Below, piece by piece: positions 7,701-14,816 of a stretch of DNA of 36,082 bases. Source of the stretch: a virus. The stretch spans positions 1 through 36,082 of IMG/VR virus record IMGVR_UViG_3300044678_000997. One strand, 5' to 3'. Positions within the stretch are counted from its first letter, which is position 1. Each line of letters opens with the position of its first letter. Position numbers and translations under genes: made by a program. The notes under the pieces were generated by a model, which did no database searches, was not told where the DNA came from, and saw only the letters and a program-made list of their open reading frames with translations.

Positions 7701-10700
7701 GAGTTATTGATAAACTCCTCTGCTTTTTCCTTGGTTGGGAAATAATGACTTCCAGCGGAGTTTGAAACCCTCCACCCCTGACTTGTTTCTTTGATGTCAA
7801 AAACAATACGACTTCCCTGATCCAGATAGCGGATGCCTTTGATGCCAATGGATGCCATTGCTTCGGATGCTTGGGCAATGTCGTTTTTTCCCTCCCGTTC
7901 GCCAAAAGATCCAGCAACAAGTTGATAAATGGTTGCGCCTTGTGCGGTTGCGTCCTGCAAGTAGCTATCGGCAATTTCTGTTGCCGTGCGATCTTTGATA
8001 ATCGACCCCAACGCCTTCCTCACCTCCTCACTCTGATCGCTCAAAGGCTTATCCCAATCCAGCAACTCGTGATCCTCTGCGTCGATGGTCACCCCGTAGA
8101 GGTTGCCGGGATGTGAAACGTCAATAGCTTCAGATTTCGCTTTTTCTATGGCTTGCTTAAACCTCGGTTTCCATTCCTTAAATGCCGAAGACGCTTTGTT
8201 TTTCAGTTCTCTAATTAACTCGTTTTTTGATCTGTAATTTTTGGGAAGTGAATGCCATGCGTCCGTGATCAGTTGATCTATTTCTGGAAGCTGATGCCGA
8301 TTAAGTCCGTCATATTTTTTGCCGTCAATGGATAGCGATGAATGCGCCCTTCCAAGGATAACCTTGTAATTCTCTGCAACGTCTTGGTTTTGAGCAAAAT
8401 ACAATCCGTATCCAAAAGCCTGCCCCCCTTCGCCGGTGCCGATCTTTTCCGTAGAGAAGCGGTCAACCTCATGCGGGGTGCCGTGGTAGGCGCGGATAGC
8501 AAAGCTAGTCGGCCCGACGATCTTGGTATCTCCCACCATGCGGACATCTGCTCCTGCTTCGGGAGTGGCGCGGGAGTCTTGGAAGAGGTCTAGTTGCTGA
8601 CCACCACCCTGTTCCCCCTCAATCCTGTTGACCTCGCGCTCAATCATGCTGGCGTCACTCACTCCCATCTTTTCGGACAGGTAACGCTCAAACTCGGCGT
8701 CAATCTTGCCATCGGCAAATGCCTGATCTAGGAGCTTGGCTCGACGCATGAACTCGACAAACTCGGCGTAAACCTTCTTGAGGAATGCCACAAAAGAGGA
8801 GGGGAGGTTGGTCTGGTCAATCTTGTTACGGGCGAAGTCTTGAAGGATTTGCGCCATGCTCTCACGCACCTCGGCATCTGTGCCGAACTTGTATTTAGCG
8901 ACTCCTGCTGCCGTGGTCTGGCTAACCCATGTCCTTGCCTGCTCCTTGGTAATGCGACCCTCTGCAATATCAACGTCAAAGACGCCATGTGCAATCTCCT
9001 CAAAGGCATCTTGTGCGGTTGCTCCATCGTATAGCTTCACGAGTGCCTTGTATTGGCCCTCTCCGTATGGGGTGATGCGGCTTTCTCCAAGTACCCTAAG
9101 TTTGGCTAACTCGGCGGGATCGTTGCCGTGCGCCGTGATGCTGGCCTCTATGGCTTCAACCATCTTGGTGTCACCCTTGGCTTTTGCATCCTGGAGTAAC
9201 TGCTCAATCGACACCTCACCCCCAAGCTGCGCTTCAAAGTTCGGGAGCTTGTCTTTCCTCCAATCGGAGTCCAGCAAGTCGGCTACGACATTGGCCTGAC
9301 TCTTGATCTCGGCCTCGCCTCTGTCTGCAATGATGGTGACTGCCTCATCCTCGCTTGCTACACGGGCGACTTCCTTGCCTGCCGTGTCCCTCACGATCCA
9401 TTCGCTTGTGCCGTCTGCCTTGGTATTGACTTCAACCGTGTCGCCGGCCTTCTGTGACCTAGCCTCGGCAATGGAGGCGGCAAGTTGCTCTTTCCCTGCG
9501 GTGATGTCCTGCTCTGTGCGCTTGCTCCACTCCTGCTGGATACGGGCGTCCCGTTCCTCCGGGCTTTCCGCCTTGTTGATGTAGTCCCTCTGTGCAGGCC
9601 CGAATCCTGCGATGGAGAGTTGCTTGTCTGCCAACTGCAAGGCGGGGTTCTTGAGGTCACGATAGGTGCCGATACCTCCACCGATGAGGGCGAGGGGAAG
9701 CACGGCAAAGAAGGTCTCGGCCCTGCTCCCGACATAATCCTTCATCAGTTCCCCGAAATCCTTGTCGGGCATATCCTCGCGGAGTGCTGCCGCCAGAGTC
9801 TCGGTGAGTGGGGCGATAAGATCCTGGGCGCCTTCCTGCAAGTTCTGCTCAAGCACCTCAACTCCAACCGTGGTCATCACCCTGCGGATGCCATTGTTCT
9901 TGATGCCATTCAGTAGCCCACCAAAGACGGGGAGCTTGCCATTGATCGCGCCCAACTGGAGGCGATCCAAGGCGGCATTGCCGGCACCCTCCACAAGCGA
10001 AAGCCCCTTGGCAAAGGTGGGATCAATGTCGGGGTTCTCAAGCATGATGCGGTCATACTCCTGCGCCTGGTATGCAAGCATCCCTATTGCGGGGTTGATC
10101 GCTACGGGAACCATGATACCAAGTGAACCAGCAAGCCCGTATGCTCCACGCTCAATCGCGGAATCCTCAAAGACCGGCCTGATCGGATCAACGCTGCTCT
10201 TGGCTGCGTTGCGAAGCTCGCGGATGACGCCGAAGGTCTTAAGATCCTTCTCCGCCTCTGCCTTGAGGGTTGCCACCTCTTCGGGAGTGGCCTCCCGTCC
10301 CGTCAGGTCAATGTTGATCGCGGAACCTACAACTGCCTGCGAGGGGCGGAATACATCGTTGAGGGTAGGGGTTCCCTCCCTCCTTCGTAGCCAGACTTTG
10401 CCCGTGGCGAGGGTGTCGCGCATCTCGCGGAAGGCGTCCTCTTGTAATTGCAAGGTTCCCTGCGGAATGAAGTCAAACCCACGGGAGAAGGACTGACCCA
10501 TGTTGATCGCAAACTGCTCTATCCCTGCCCTGTCAATGTGACCCGCCTCGGCAGCAAGTCCGATGTAGGAGTAGACTTTCTGCCTCTCCTCCGGGGTGGA
10601 GGAGGATAGATGCTCGGCAACTTGGGCGATGCGCTCGTCATCGGCCTTCCCCTGCGTGAAATCCATCAGGGCGGAAAAGGTCTCGGCTCCCTTGCCTCGG

Positions 10701-11419
10701 ATGGATTCGATGTCCTTGAGGGTCTGGTTGTAGACCCTGTTAGCCTGTGCGTGATAGCCGGCATCCCCGTCAATAAGGTCTTTGTGCTGCTCCTCCCATT
10801 GCTTCACATACTCGGTGGGAAGCCCGACCATTGCGCGGTTCTTGCCCATGCCGGTGTCTTGGAAAGCCTTCAGCACGACATTGCCGTAGAGTTCGTTGAG
10901 TGCCGTGTCCTTGCCCTTCTCCTTGACGAAATACTCCGAGAGCATGGAACGATACTCACTCTCTGACTTGGGTGCCGGCTTGTTCAGCTTGACGGCAATC
11001 TGCGCCTTGTAGTCCCCGTACTGCGTGGCGTCCAACTCGTCCAGGGGCTTGCCCATGAGGGCGGCAGTTGCCCTCCAGTTCACCGTCATGTCGGTGTAGA
11101 GCTTCGGGTCAATCAGGGCATTGGCCTGCGTCTGGATGCCTGCCATCTCCTTTGTCTGGCTTTTTGTGTCGGGGAGAATCTTGGATAAAAGGTCAACTTC
11201 CTTCATCCTTTTGCGCTCATTTTCTAGGCGCTGCCTCTTGTTTTCCTCCTCATCCACAGCAATGCGGTCTGCCATCGAAGGCTGCTGAAGAGTCTGGTCA
11301 AGGGCGATCCTGTCAGCAAATACGGGTGCCTGCTCCGGGGGAGGGACGGGAGAAGTCAGAAACGAGGAGTCGTCCTGTGGGGTGGCAGGGGAGGAGGAAG
11401 TTAGGTCTTCTGGAGGCAT
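4799..11419 (-). CDS. Giant polyvalent virion protein (2,206 aa) with ADP-ribosyltransferase domain
   Basis: It is probably packaged in the virion and injected early, because it follows the ejection-protein genes and precedes the fibres. The N-terminal 500 residues are helical and charged. Around 804-812 is FEEIAHGVF, possibly a degenerate zincin-like motif. Residues about 975-1255 match the phage polyvalent ART domain: AYHGTPHEVDRF at 977, GEGGQAFGYGLYFA near 1000, LLDWDKPLSDQS, and a terminal NFVIFDG. Long coiled segments follow (1270-1600). The last 250 residues (TTSTGL-like RNFWAFASE, a hydrophobic helix near 2060, and a DDDDDEWFDEKHWG segment) resemble a C-terminal domain common in polyvalent proteins. 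The ART could modify a host protein; the target is unknown. No lytic transglycosylase motif was found. Confidence 0.8.
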   Translation of the reverse strand: MPPEDLTSSSPATPQDDSSFLTSPVPPPEQAPVFADRIALDQTLQQPSMADRIAVDEEENKRQRLENERKRMKEVDLLSKILPDTKSQTKEMAGIQTQANALIDPKLYTDMTVNWRATAALMGKPLDELDATQYGDYKAQIAVKLNKPAPKSESEYRSMLSEYFVKEKGKDTALNELYGNVVLKAFQDTGMGKNRAMVGLPTEYVKQWEEQHKDLIDGDAGYHAQANRVYNQTLKDIESIRGKGAETFSALMDFTQGKADDERIAQVAEHLSSSTPEERQKVYSYIGLAAEAGHIDRAGIEQFAINMGQSFSRGFDFIPQGTLQLQEDAFREMRDTLATGKVWLRRREGTPTLNDVFRPSQAVVGSAINIDLTGREATPEEVATLKAEAEKDLKTFGVIRELRNAAKSSVDPIRPVFEDSAIERGAYGLAGSLGIMVPVAINPAIGMLAYQAQEYDRIMLENPDIDPTFAKGLSLVEGAGNAALDRLQLGAINGKLPVFGGLLNGIKNNGIRRVMTTVGVEVLEQNLQEGAQDLIAPLTETLAAALREDMPDKDFGELMKDYVGSRAETFFAVLPLALIGGGIGTYRDLKNPALQLADKQLSIAGFGPAQRDYINKAESPEERDARIQQEWSKRTEQDITAGKEQLAASIAEARSQKAGDTVEVNTKADGTSEWIVRDTAGKEVARVASEDEAVTIIADRGEAEIKSQANVVADLLDSDWRKDKLPNFEAQLGGEVSIEQLLQDAKAKGDTKMVEAIEASITAHGNDPAELAKLRVLGESRITPYGEGQYKALVKLYDGATAQDAFEEIAHGVFDVDIAEGRITKEQARTWVSQTTAAGVAKYKFGTDAEVRESMAQILQDFARNKIDQTNLPSSFVAFLKKVYAEFVEFMRRAKLLDQAFADGKIDAEFERYLSEKMGVSDASMIEREVNRIEGEQGGGQQLDLFQDSRATPEAGADVRMVGDTKIVGPTSFAIRAYHGTPHEVDRFSTEKIGTGEGGQAFGYGLYFAQNQDVAENYKVILGRAHSSLSIDGKKYDGLNRHQLPEIDQLITDAWHSLPKNYRSKNELIRELKNKASSAFKEWKPRFKQAIEKAKSEAIDVSHPGNLYGVTIDAEDHELLDWDKPLSDQSEEVRKALGSIIKDRTATEIADSYLQDATAQGATIYQLVAGSFGEREGKNDIAQASEAMASIGIKGIRYLDQGSRIVFDIKETSQGWRVSNSAGSHYFPTKEKAEEFINNSNQTHNFVIFDGKHIQITEKNGQPVSVEDVPVDGDKSFSIQSQEQIDRVNKAVADTTQFAEGRMALYERAKERFKAVLAENKDILDALKEGGAAPEKIRRAKLIQGIAELEVILRQLPAEVRGKVGGFGVLARGGTGDTFLANFFRDRVRMIDEQLEKYLSNEYDEELYRVFERSKPKKDKPGEKPKGIGADIQDLFAKVKEAQRWSAEEINAHLAAIDSRIDSEDLSPSDEARLIREADLIGLVGGWRNKDSNAKAHAIATLKETWAKGYYNFILKKTQEKEQREAGRMEAIAATGKEGVLSERQEADKKENGWKGKFKKGYFNLISFDQFVSVLFGEKSDIATRLANGERNANSQKEDATQSKMDEISKFFAGLAGKDKLKGEQLRWKMAQKSLKPFEGTRWSNLEFSEMEAVAATMLWMQEDGKRHMIGKLDDGGKPISAWNYTQEFVDLLEANLSKEAKALRDFLLKKYDTEYDSINKVYKALNGINLPKIANYSPVTVAPVNAPAGTAIDPVTGGVMAARGTSPGALRSRGQAIAEPKFQDALQTYIAHTKQMEHWKAYAPFMAEANGILRNRDVQNAIEAKGGKEAKAVLNTWTDLFSQGGVRSAEAQLGLSKDISEAGGRAARVALVGRIGTIIIQSTQLGAALAEMPTGAYILRMSKLLSGNLGWKAAFESDYIQRRLNEMPPIVRQAVEGLKSDRPNVVKSAVEKLGRLISGADAIFTAGTYAITYDYHLKQAKQMGIPSPEAYAKSVAERAVDKLAQPTRMGARSVIENTSTGLIRNFWAFASESRKNLGLAAYAINVQDPARIGRTLVSLVVLNSLLGNVIRNAWSDARDDDDDEWFDEKHWGLKRMLTSTLVDSIQVRGIPVLGDAVSTGFYDAVNQYHQTGSLINFGGFIRAMKHIPKYVEGDADWEMTFKDIDGILSVGGLFNESIAAAASLSHLANDAFGVSKNAKKAVTGD

Positions 11420-11430
11420 GAAAGCCTAAC

Positions 11431-11458
11431 TTACTAACATCATGCTAGATAAAGGCAA
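11431..11458 (-). promoter_or_regulatory. Candidate promoter for the giant virion gene
   Basis: On the minus strand TTGCCT (11458-11453), 16 bases, TAGTAA (11436-11431), then 11 bases to the ATG at 11419. It is the third instance of the TTGCC / TAG arrangement found in gaps of this genome. The leftward and rightward promoters here are back to back, 13 bases apart. Confidence 0.5.
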
Positions 11459-11471
11459 TCCGAAAAGGGGG

Positions 11472-11501
11472 TTGACGCCACCCTGTTAGCGGGTCGATAT
11501 T
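11472..11501 (+). promoter_or_regulatory. Candidate rightward promoter of the moron gene
   Basis: TTGACG (11472-11477), 18 bases, GATATT (11496-11501), then 6 bases to the ATG at 11508. TTGACG matches five of six bases of the sigma-70 -35 consensus. The -10 element is weaker. It drives against the direction of all other protein genes and would give a leaderless message. Confidence 0.5.
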
Positions 11502-11507
11502 GGAACC

Positions 11508-11750
11508 ATGAAGACTATGCTGACCTTGATTGCGATGCTTCTAGTTGGGAATGCGGTGGCGGGGGAGCATATTCTGGATGTTGACAAGATCATGGCAGAA
11601 CGAGAGGCGCAATATCAACGCCTCCAAGCCGGCCCCAAGATGTCGGATACGATTCGTTCAAACGATGAGGCGGCTGCCCCTATGAAGGTGGATTACTCCC
11701 TCATTACTCTGCCTGATGGCAAGACTGCCTCGGTGCTGACCTTCAAGTAG
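11508..11750 (+). CDS. Small exported protein, the only rightward protein gene (moron-like)
   Basis: An 80-residue protein with a clear signal peptide: Lys2, a hydrophobic core at 4-14, and an A-V-A/G cleavage site after residue 18. The mature part of about 62 residues is charged, has an N-terminal helix (DVDKIMAEREAQYQRLQ) and a C-terminal strand pair (LITLPDGKTASVLTF). I do not recognise a family. It has its own promoter and is placed in the opposite direction between two virion genes, which is the classical arrangement of a moron. Its stop codon ends 1 base before the end of the convergent 607-codon gene, so no terminator fits between them. A role in the periplasm or outer envelope, such as exclusion or host modification, is inference. 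Confidence 0.7.
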   Translation: MKTMLTLIAMLLVGNAVAGEHILDVDKIMAEREAQYQRLQAGPKMSDTIRSNDEAAAPMKVDYSLITLPDGKTASVLTFK

Positions 11751-11751
11751 G

Positions 11752-13575
11752 TTATCCCTTACTGCCGTCCTCGGTGTATTTCTCCACCTTGGCGACCCGT
11801 ACCCCGTCGAGAGGTTGGTTGCCATCTGGTGAGTAGATGTCCACTCGACCCTTTAGGCGACTGCTGGTGCGGTCATCAAACCGCTTCACCATCTTCTCTC
11901 CATTGGATAGGGTCACGACTACCTTGTCCCCGATCTTGGCGCCGGTGGACTTCTCTAGGTCGGGGGAGAGGGCGATGCTTTCACCTGGGGTCAGTTGGTT
12001 ATCTTCAGCTCCGATCCCACGGGCAGAATTGGAATCATAGTCCTTCTCTCCCGGCTTTTCGTATCCGTACTTGGTGATCTTGCCGGCGGGGGAAACTGGT
12101 TCGTCCTTCTTCCTGCTCTTGAGGAAATCAAACCATCCCTTCTGATTGCCGATCTCTCCTGCGGCCTGCTTTGCGCGACCGGCGGCAGTAGCCTCTTCAA
12201 TCACCTTGTCGGCCTCTGCGCGGGTTTTTGCCCCGGAGTTGCGAAGCTGAAGCTCCACATCCTCCATCTGCTTCATGGCGTCGATGTTTGCCTTGGCCTT
12301 CTTTCCAGAGGAATCATCTTTTACCTCCTTGTCGGAGTAGAACTTGCCAAAGACACCACCATCACGGGCAACGGAAAGCCTTTGCGTACCGTACTGGATC
12401 AGTTCGGTCTCTGGCTTGAGCTTACCTCCATTGGATGCCATCTCGTTAATTTTGGAATCAAGTTCCTTGTTGATTGCATCACGAAAGATAGAAGGCACGT
12501 TTTCGTTGGCATACTTCCTGATCTGCATTGCCTCGGTTGCAGGGTCATCAGTCTGGGGGTAGCCCTTGACCTTGAGCATGGCATCTTTTGAAAAAGCATC
12601 TCCCTGTTTGGTATTGAGATAGCTATCTGCAATGGAATCCCTTAACGATGCCTTGTACCTTTCATCTTTGATTTTTGAAAACCTTGGGTCTTTCTCGACA
12701 TCTACAAACGACTTGAGATTCCCAGAATAGATGTCGCTGGAGATACTTCCGTAGTTTTGATCCTGCTGCACCTTGGAGACATCTTTAGCGTGTTGGATCA
12801 GTTTCGGAAGTTGATCCTTGGAGATATTGGACATCCCTGTGATCTGCTCATCCTTGGCGTAGGCATCGGAAAGTTTTGCCGCCCACTCATCGGGTTTGAG
12901 GGCGATTTGGGTATTCAGCGCATGAAGCTGCTCCGAGGTGTCAATCTTGCTTAAAGCTGTTTCGTACTGTTTGGGGGAAAGCGCAATACGCATCCCCTCT
13001 AGTGATTTTTTGGCATCGTCAAACTTGCCGGCTTCCATCTGAAAATTGATCTTTGTGTCCAACTTCACCATGTCTCCAGCAACCTTTGCTTGAAAAGCAT
13101 CATGCCCAATCTTGACCTGATCCTTGGATGTCAGATTCAAGTAGTCACCATATCGCTTCTGCTGAACCGATACAGGAAGCGCCTGCCATGAGGGATCGAC
13201 GTTCTTGGCCCGGAAGTTGGCGTAAGATGATGCCCATGTTTCGGGTCGAGATTGGTCAAGGGAATCTTCTAATTGCGATTTCTGGATGTCATAATTCGTA
13301 GAGAACTCGGCCCATGCCGCATTGTCGTTTAGATCCTGCTGCTTGTCGGCTAGGGTCTTTGCGCCCTTGTAGACGCCTTGCCCTGCCTCGGCAACGGATG
13401 CTCCCACTAGGCCGGCGGATCGCACGTTCTCTTCCGCTGCACCATAAGACCTAGCAACAGATTTGATCTCGTCTGAAAAATTGGCCCTTGGAATGGTCAA
13501 GTCATTGGTCTGCGGCCTCGACATCGAGGCGAGGTCGGGAGCATTTGGGATCTGGGAAAGGGGTATCTGTGCCAT
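11752..13575 (-). CDS. Internal virion / DNA-ejection protein with C-terminal barrel domain
   Basis: A 607-residue protein, mostly helical and charged, in the position of T7 gp15-type ejection proteins: after gp14-like and cupin genes and before the giant protein. The last 100 residues form a separate domain. It includes KYGYEKPGEKDYDSNSARGI, then LTPGESIALSPDLEKS, then GDKVVVTLSNGE and DDRTSSRLKGRVDIY. This resembles a 3D/RlpA-like double-psi beta barrel, found in peptidoglycan-associated proteins. I infer entry of the protein into the cell envelope during DNA ejection. The barrel assignment is a pattern judgement. Confidence 0.7.
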   Translation of the reverse strand: MAQIPLSQIPNAPDLASMSRPQTNDLTIPRANFSDEIKSVARSYGAAEENVRSAGLVGASVAEAGQGVYKGAKTLADKQQDLNDNAAWAEFSTNYDIQKSQLEDSLDQSRPETWASSYANFRAKNVDPSWQALPVSVQQKRYGDYLNLTSKDQVKIGHDAFQAKVAGDMVKLDTKINFQMEAGKFDDAKKSLEGMRIALSPKQYETALSKIDTSEQLHALNTQIALKPDEWAAKLSDAYAKDEQITGMSNISKDQLPKLIQHAKDVSKVQQDQNYGSISSDIYSGNLKSFVDVEKDPRFSKIKDERYKASLRDSIADSYLNTKQGDAFSKDAMLKVKGYPQTDDPATEAMQIRKYANENVPSIFRDAINKELDSKINEMASNGGKLKPETELIQYGTQRLSVARDGGVFGKFYSDKEVKDDSSGKKAKANIDAMKQMEDVELQLRNSGAKTRAEADKVIEEATAAGRAKQAAGEIGNQKGWFDFLKSRKKDEPVSPAGKITKYGYEKPGEKDYDSNSARGIGAEDNQLTPGESIALSPDLEKSTGAKIGDKVVVTLSNGEKMVKRFDDRTSSRLKGRVDIYSPDGNQPLDGVRVAKVEKYTEDGSKG

Positions 13576-13578
13576 AGG

Positions 13579-14331
13579 TTATTGTTGGGCAGACATCACA
13601 TACATTCCCTTACTGGGGTCATTGTAGTATGTTTGACCTCCAACATTCTGAACGGGCTTAAAGTTTCCCGTGGTGCTTGGCTTCATAAATCCACCGGCGG
13701 CGCTCAAGAGGCTTCCCGTGGCGCTGATATATCCTGCCGTTGCCGTGTTGTTCGCGGCGGTCATGGCGTTGTTGTAGGCAACATCTGCCATCGGCCCTGA
13801 CTGCCAATCGGCAATCTCTGCTCCGTACTGGTATTGCTTGGCAAGCTCGGCCTGCACCTGGCTCTGGTATGTGGAAAGCGTCCCTTTCCAATCGGTGTCC
13901 AAGGCGGCAAGGTTCGTCTTGTAAGCTGAATCCATCCGGGCAAGTTGCGCCATGCCTGCATTGTGGGCCTCGACCATGAGGGGTGAGCCGGTATCAGCGG
14001 CAATGCCACTTGCTCCGTATGCTGCCTCTACTTGACTAGTCGCGGCCTCTTCCTGCTGGTAGGATCGGTTGATCTGCTCAAACCCTTGGCGCTCCTGCGA
14101 ACGGGCGTACTGGTGAAGCACCTTGGCATTGTTGGCGCTTTGCTGACTCTGCGCCATTGCCGTCTTGTAGTTGAGTTCGTTCTGGTATCGGGCGATCTGA
14201 CCCTGTGCCTGTGCGCTTGCACGACCAAGGGAAGCATTGCGCCTTTGCGCCTCGCTGGAGGAGTAGGCGGAATAGGCGGTGCCGGCTGCACCGATCACGG
14301 CCCCCGATACTGCGACGATGGCAAAGCTCAT
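13579..14331 (-). CDS. Internal virion protein, T7 gp14-like
   Basis: A 250-residue protein with a Gly/Ala-rich hydrophobic N-terminus (5-24, IVAVSGAVIGAAGTAYSAYS). A long Gln/Ala-rich helical region (28-190) follows and then a short Tyr/Gly-rich tail. This is typical of podovirus core proteins that form an outer-membrane channel during DNA ejection. It overlaps the upstream cupin gene by 4 bases (ATGA) and is followed after 3 bases by the 607-codon ejection gene. The role follows from family and order. Confidence 0.7.
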   Translation of the reverse strand: MSFAIVAVSGAVIGAAGTAYSAYSSSEAQRRNASLGRASAQAQGQIARYQNELNYKTAMAQSQQSANNAKVLHQYARSQERQGFEQINRSYQQEEAATSQVEAAYGASGIAADTGSPLMVEAHNAGMAQLARMDSAYKTNLAALDTDWKGTLSTYQSQVQAELAKQYQYGAEIADWQSGPMADVAYNNAMTAANNTATAGYISATGSLLSAAGGFMKPSTTGNFKPVQNVGGQTYYNDPSKGMYVMSAQQ

Positions 14332-14771
14332 TTTAGAACCCCCTTACTCTCAAAGCAAAGATGACGGAACCCTTCTGGCAACTGGTCATTCTCTGAAGTG
14401 GTAATCTTTTCGGCAATATCATCCGGGTCGGTCTTGTCAGTCGCATGGAATGTAGTCCATACGCAACCCTCATGAGTCATGAGTACCCTCCTTGTGCCGG
14501 CCTTCGTAACTCCGATGTGACCAGCAAAAAGCCTTTCGCATTTTCCCTGCTCGTCGTAGACATCAACCACTCCACGCTGAACCACAAAGGGATGCTCTGT
14601 GAGGTGCGTCCTGCTCGTAACCACCGTGCCGGCAGGCATATGGATGGTGCGGATATACATCCCCGGAGTGAACCGATGCTCCAAGGGCAAGTTGATCTGT
14701 GGTTGAGAGGCACAAAACGCCTCCACCACATTCATCTTCTCCCTAGTTCCTAAGATGTTATTAAGTTCCAT
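14328..14771 (-). CDS. Cupin-fold phage protein
   Basis: A 147-residue protein whose core (about 35-110) reads as a small cupin barrel: MYIRTIHMPAGTVVTSRTH, HPFVVQRGVVDVY, AGHIGVTKAGTRRVLMTHE and VWTTFHAT. Similar small cupins are common in podoviruses between tail-tube and ejection-protein genes, and their function is generally unknown. Histidines at TRTH-like and TEHP positions could bind a metal. A promoter-like element lies 11 bases upstream of the ATG. It overlaps the next gene by 4 bases. Confidence 0.75.
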   Translation of the reverse strand: MELNNILGTREKMNVVEAFCASQPQINLPLEHRFTPGMYIRTIHMPAGTVVTSRTHLTEHPFVVQRGVVDVYDEQGKCERLFAGHIGVTKAGTRRVLMTHEGCVWTTFHATDKTDPDDIAEKITTSENDQLPEGFRHLCFESKGVLK

Positions 14772-14782
14772 TTAAGAGTGAT

Positions 14783-14811
14783 TTCGTATGCGAATTAAAG
14801 AGAAAAAGCAA
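14783..14811 (-). promoter_or_regulatory. Candidate promoter for cupin and ejection genes
   Basis: On the minus strand TTGCTT (14811-14806), 17 bases, TACGAA (14788-14783), then 11 bases to the ATG at 14771. The 45-base gap is AT-rich compared with the flanking genes. It matches the general spacing seen at the other gaps, but the -10 is weak. Confidence 0.4.
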
Positions 14812-14816
14812 GTAAG

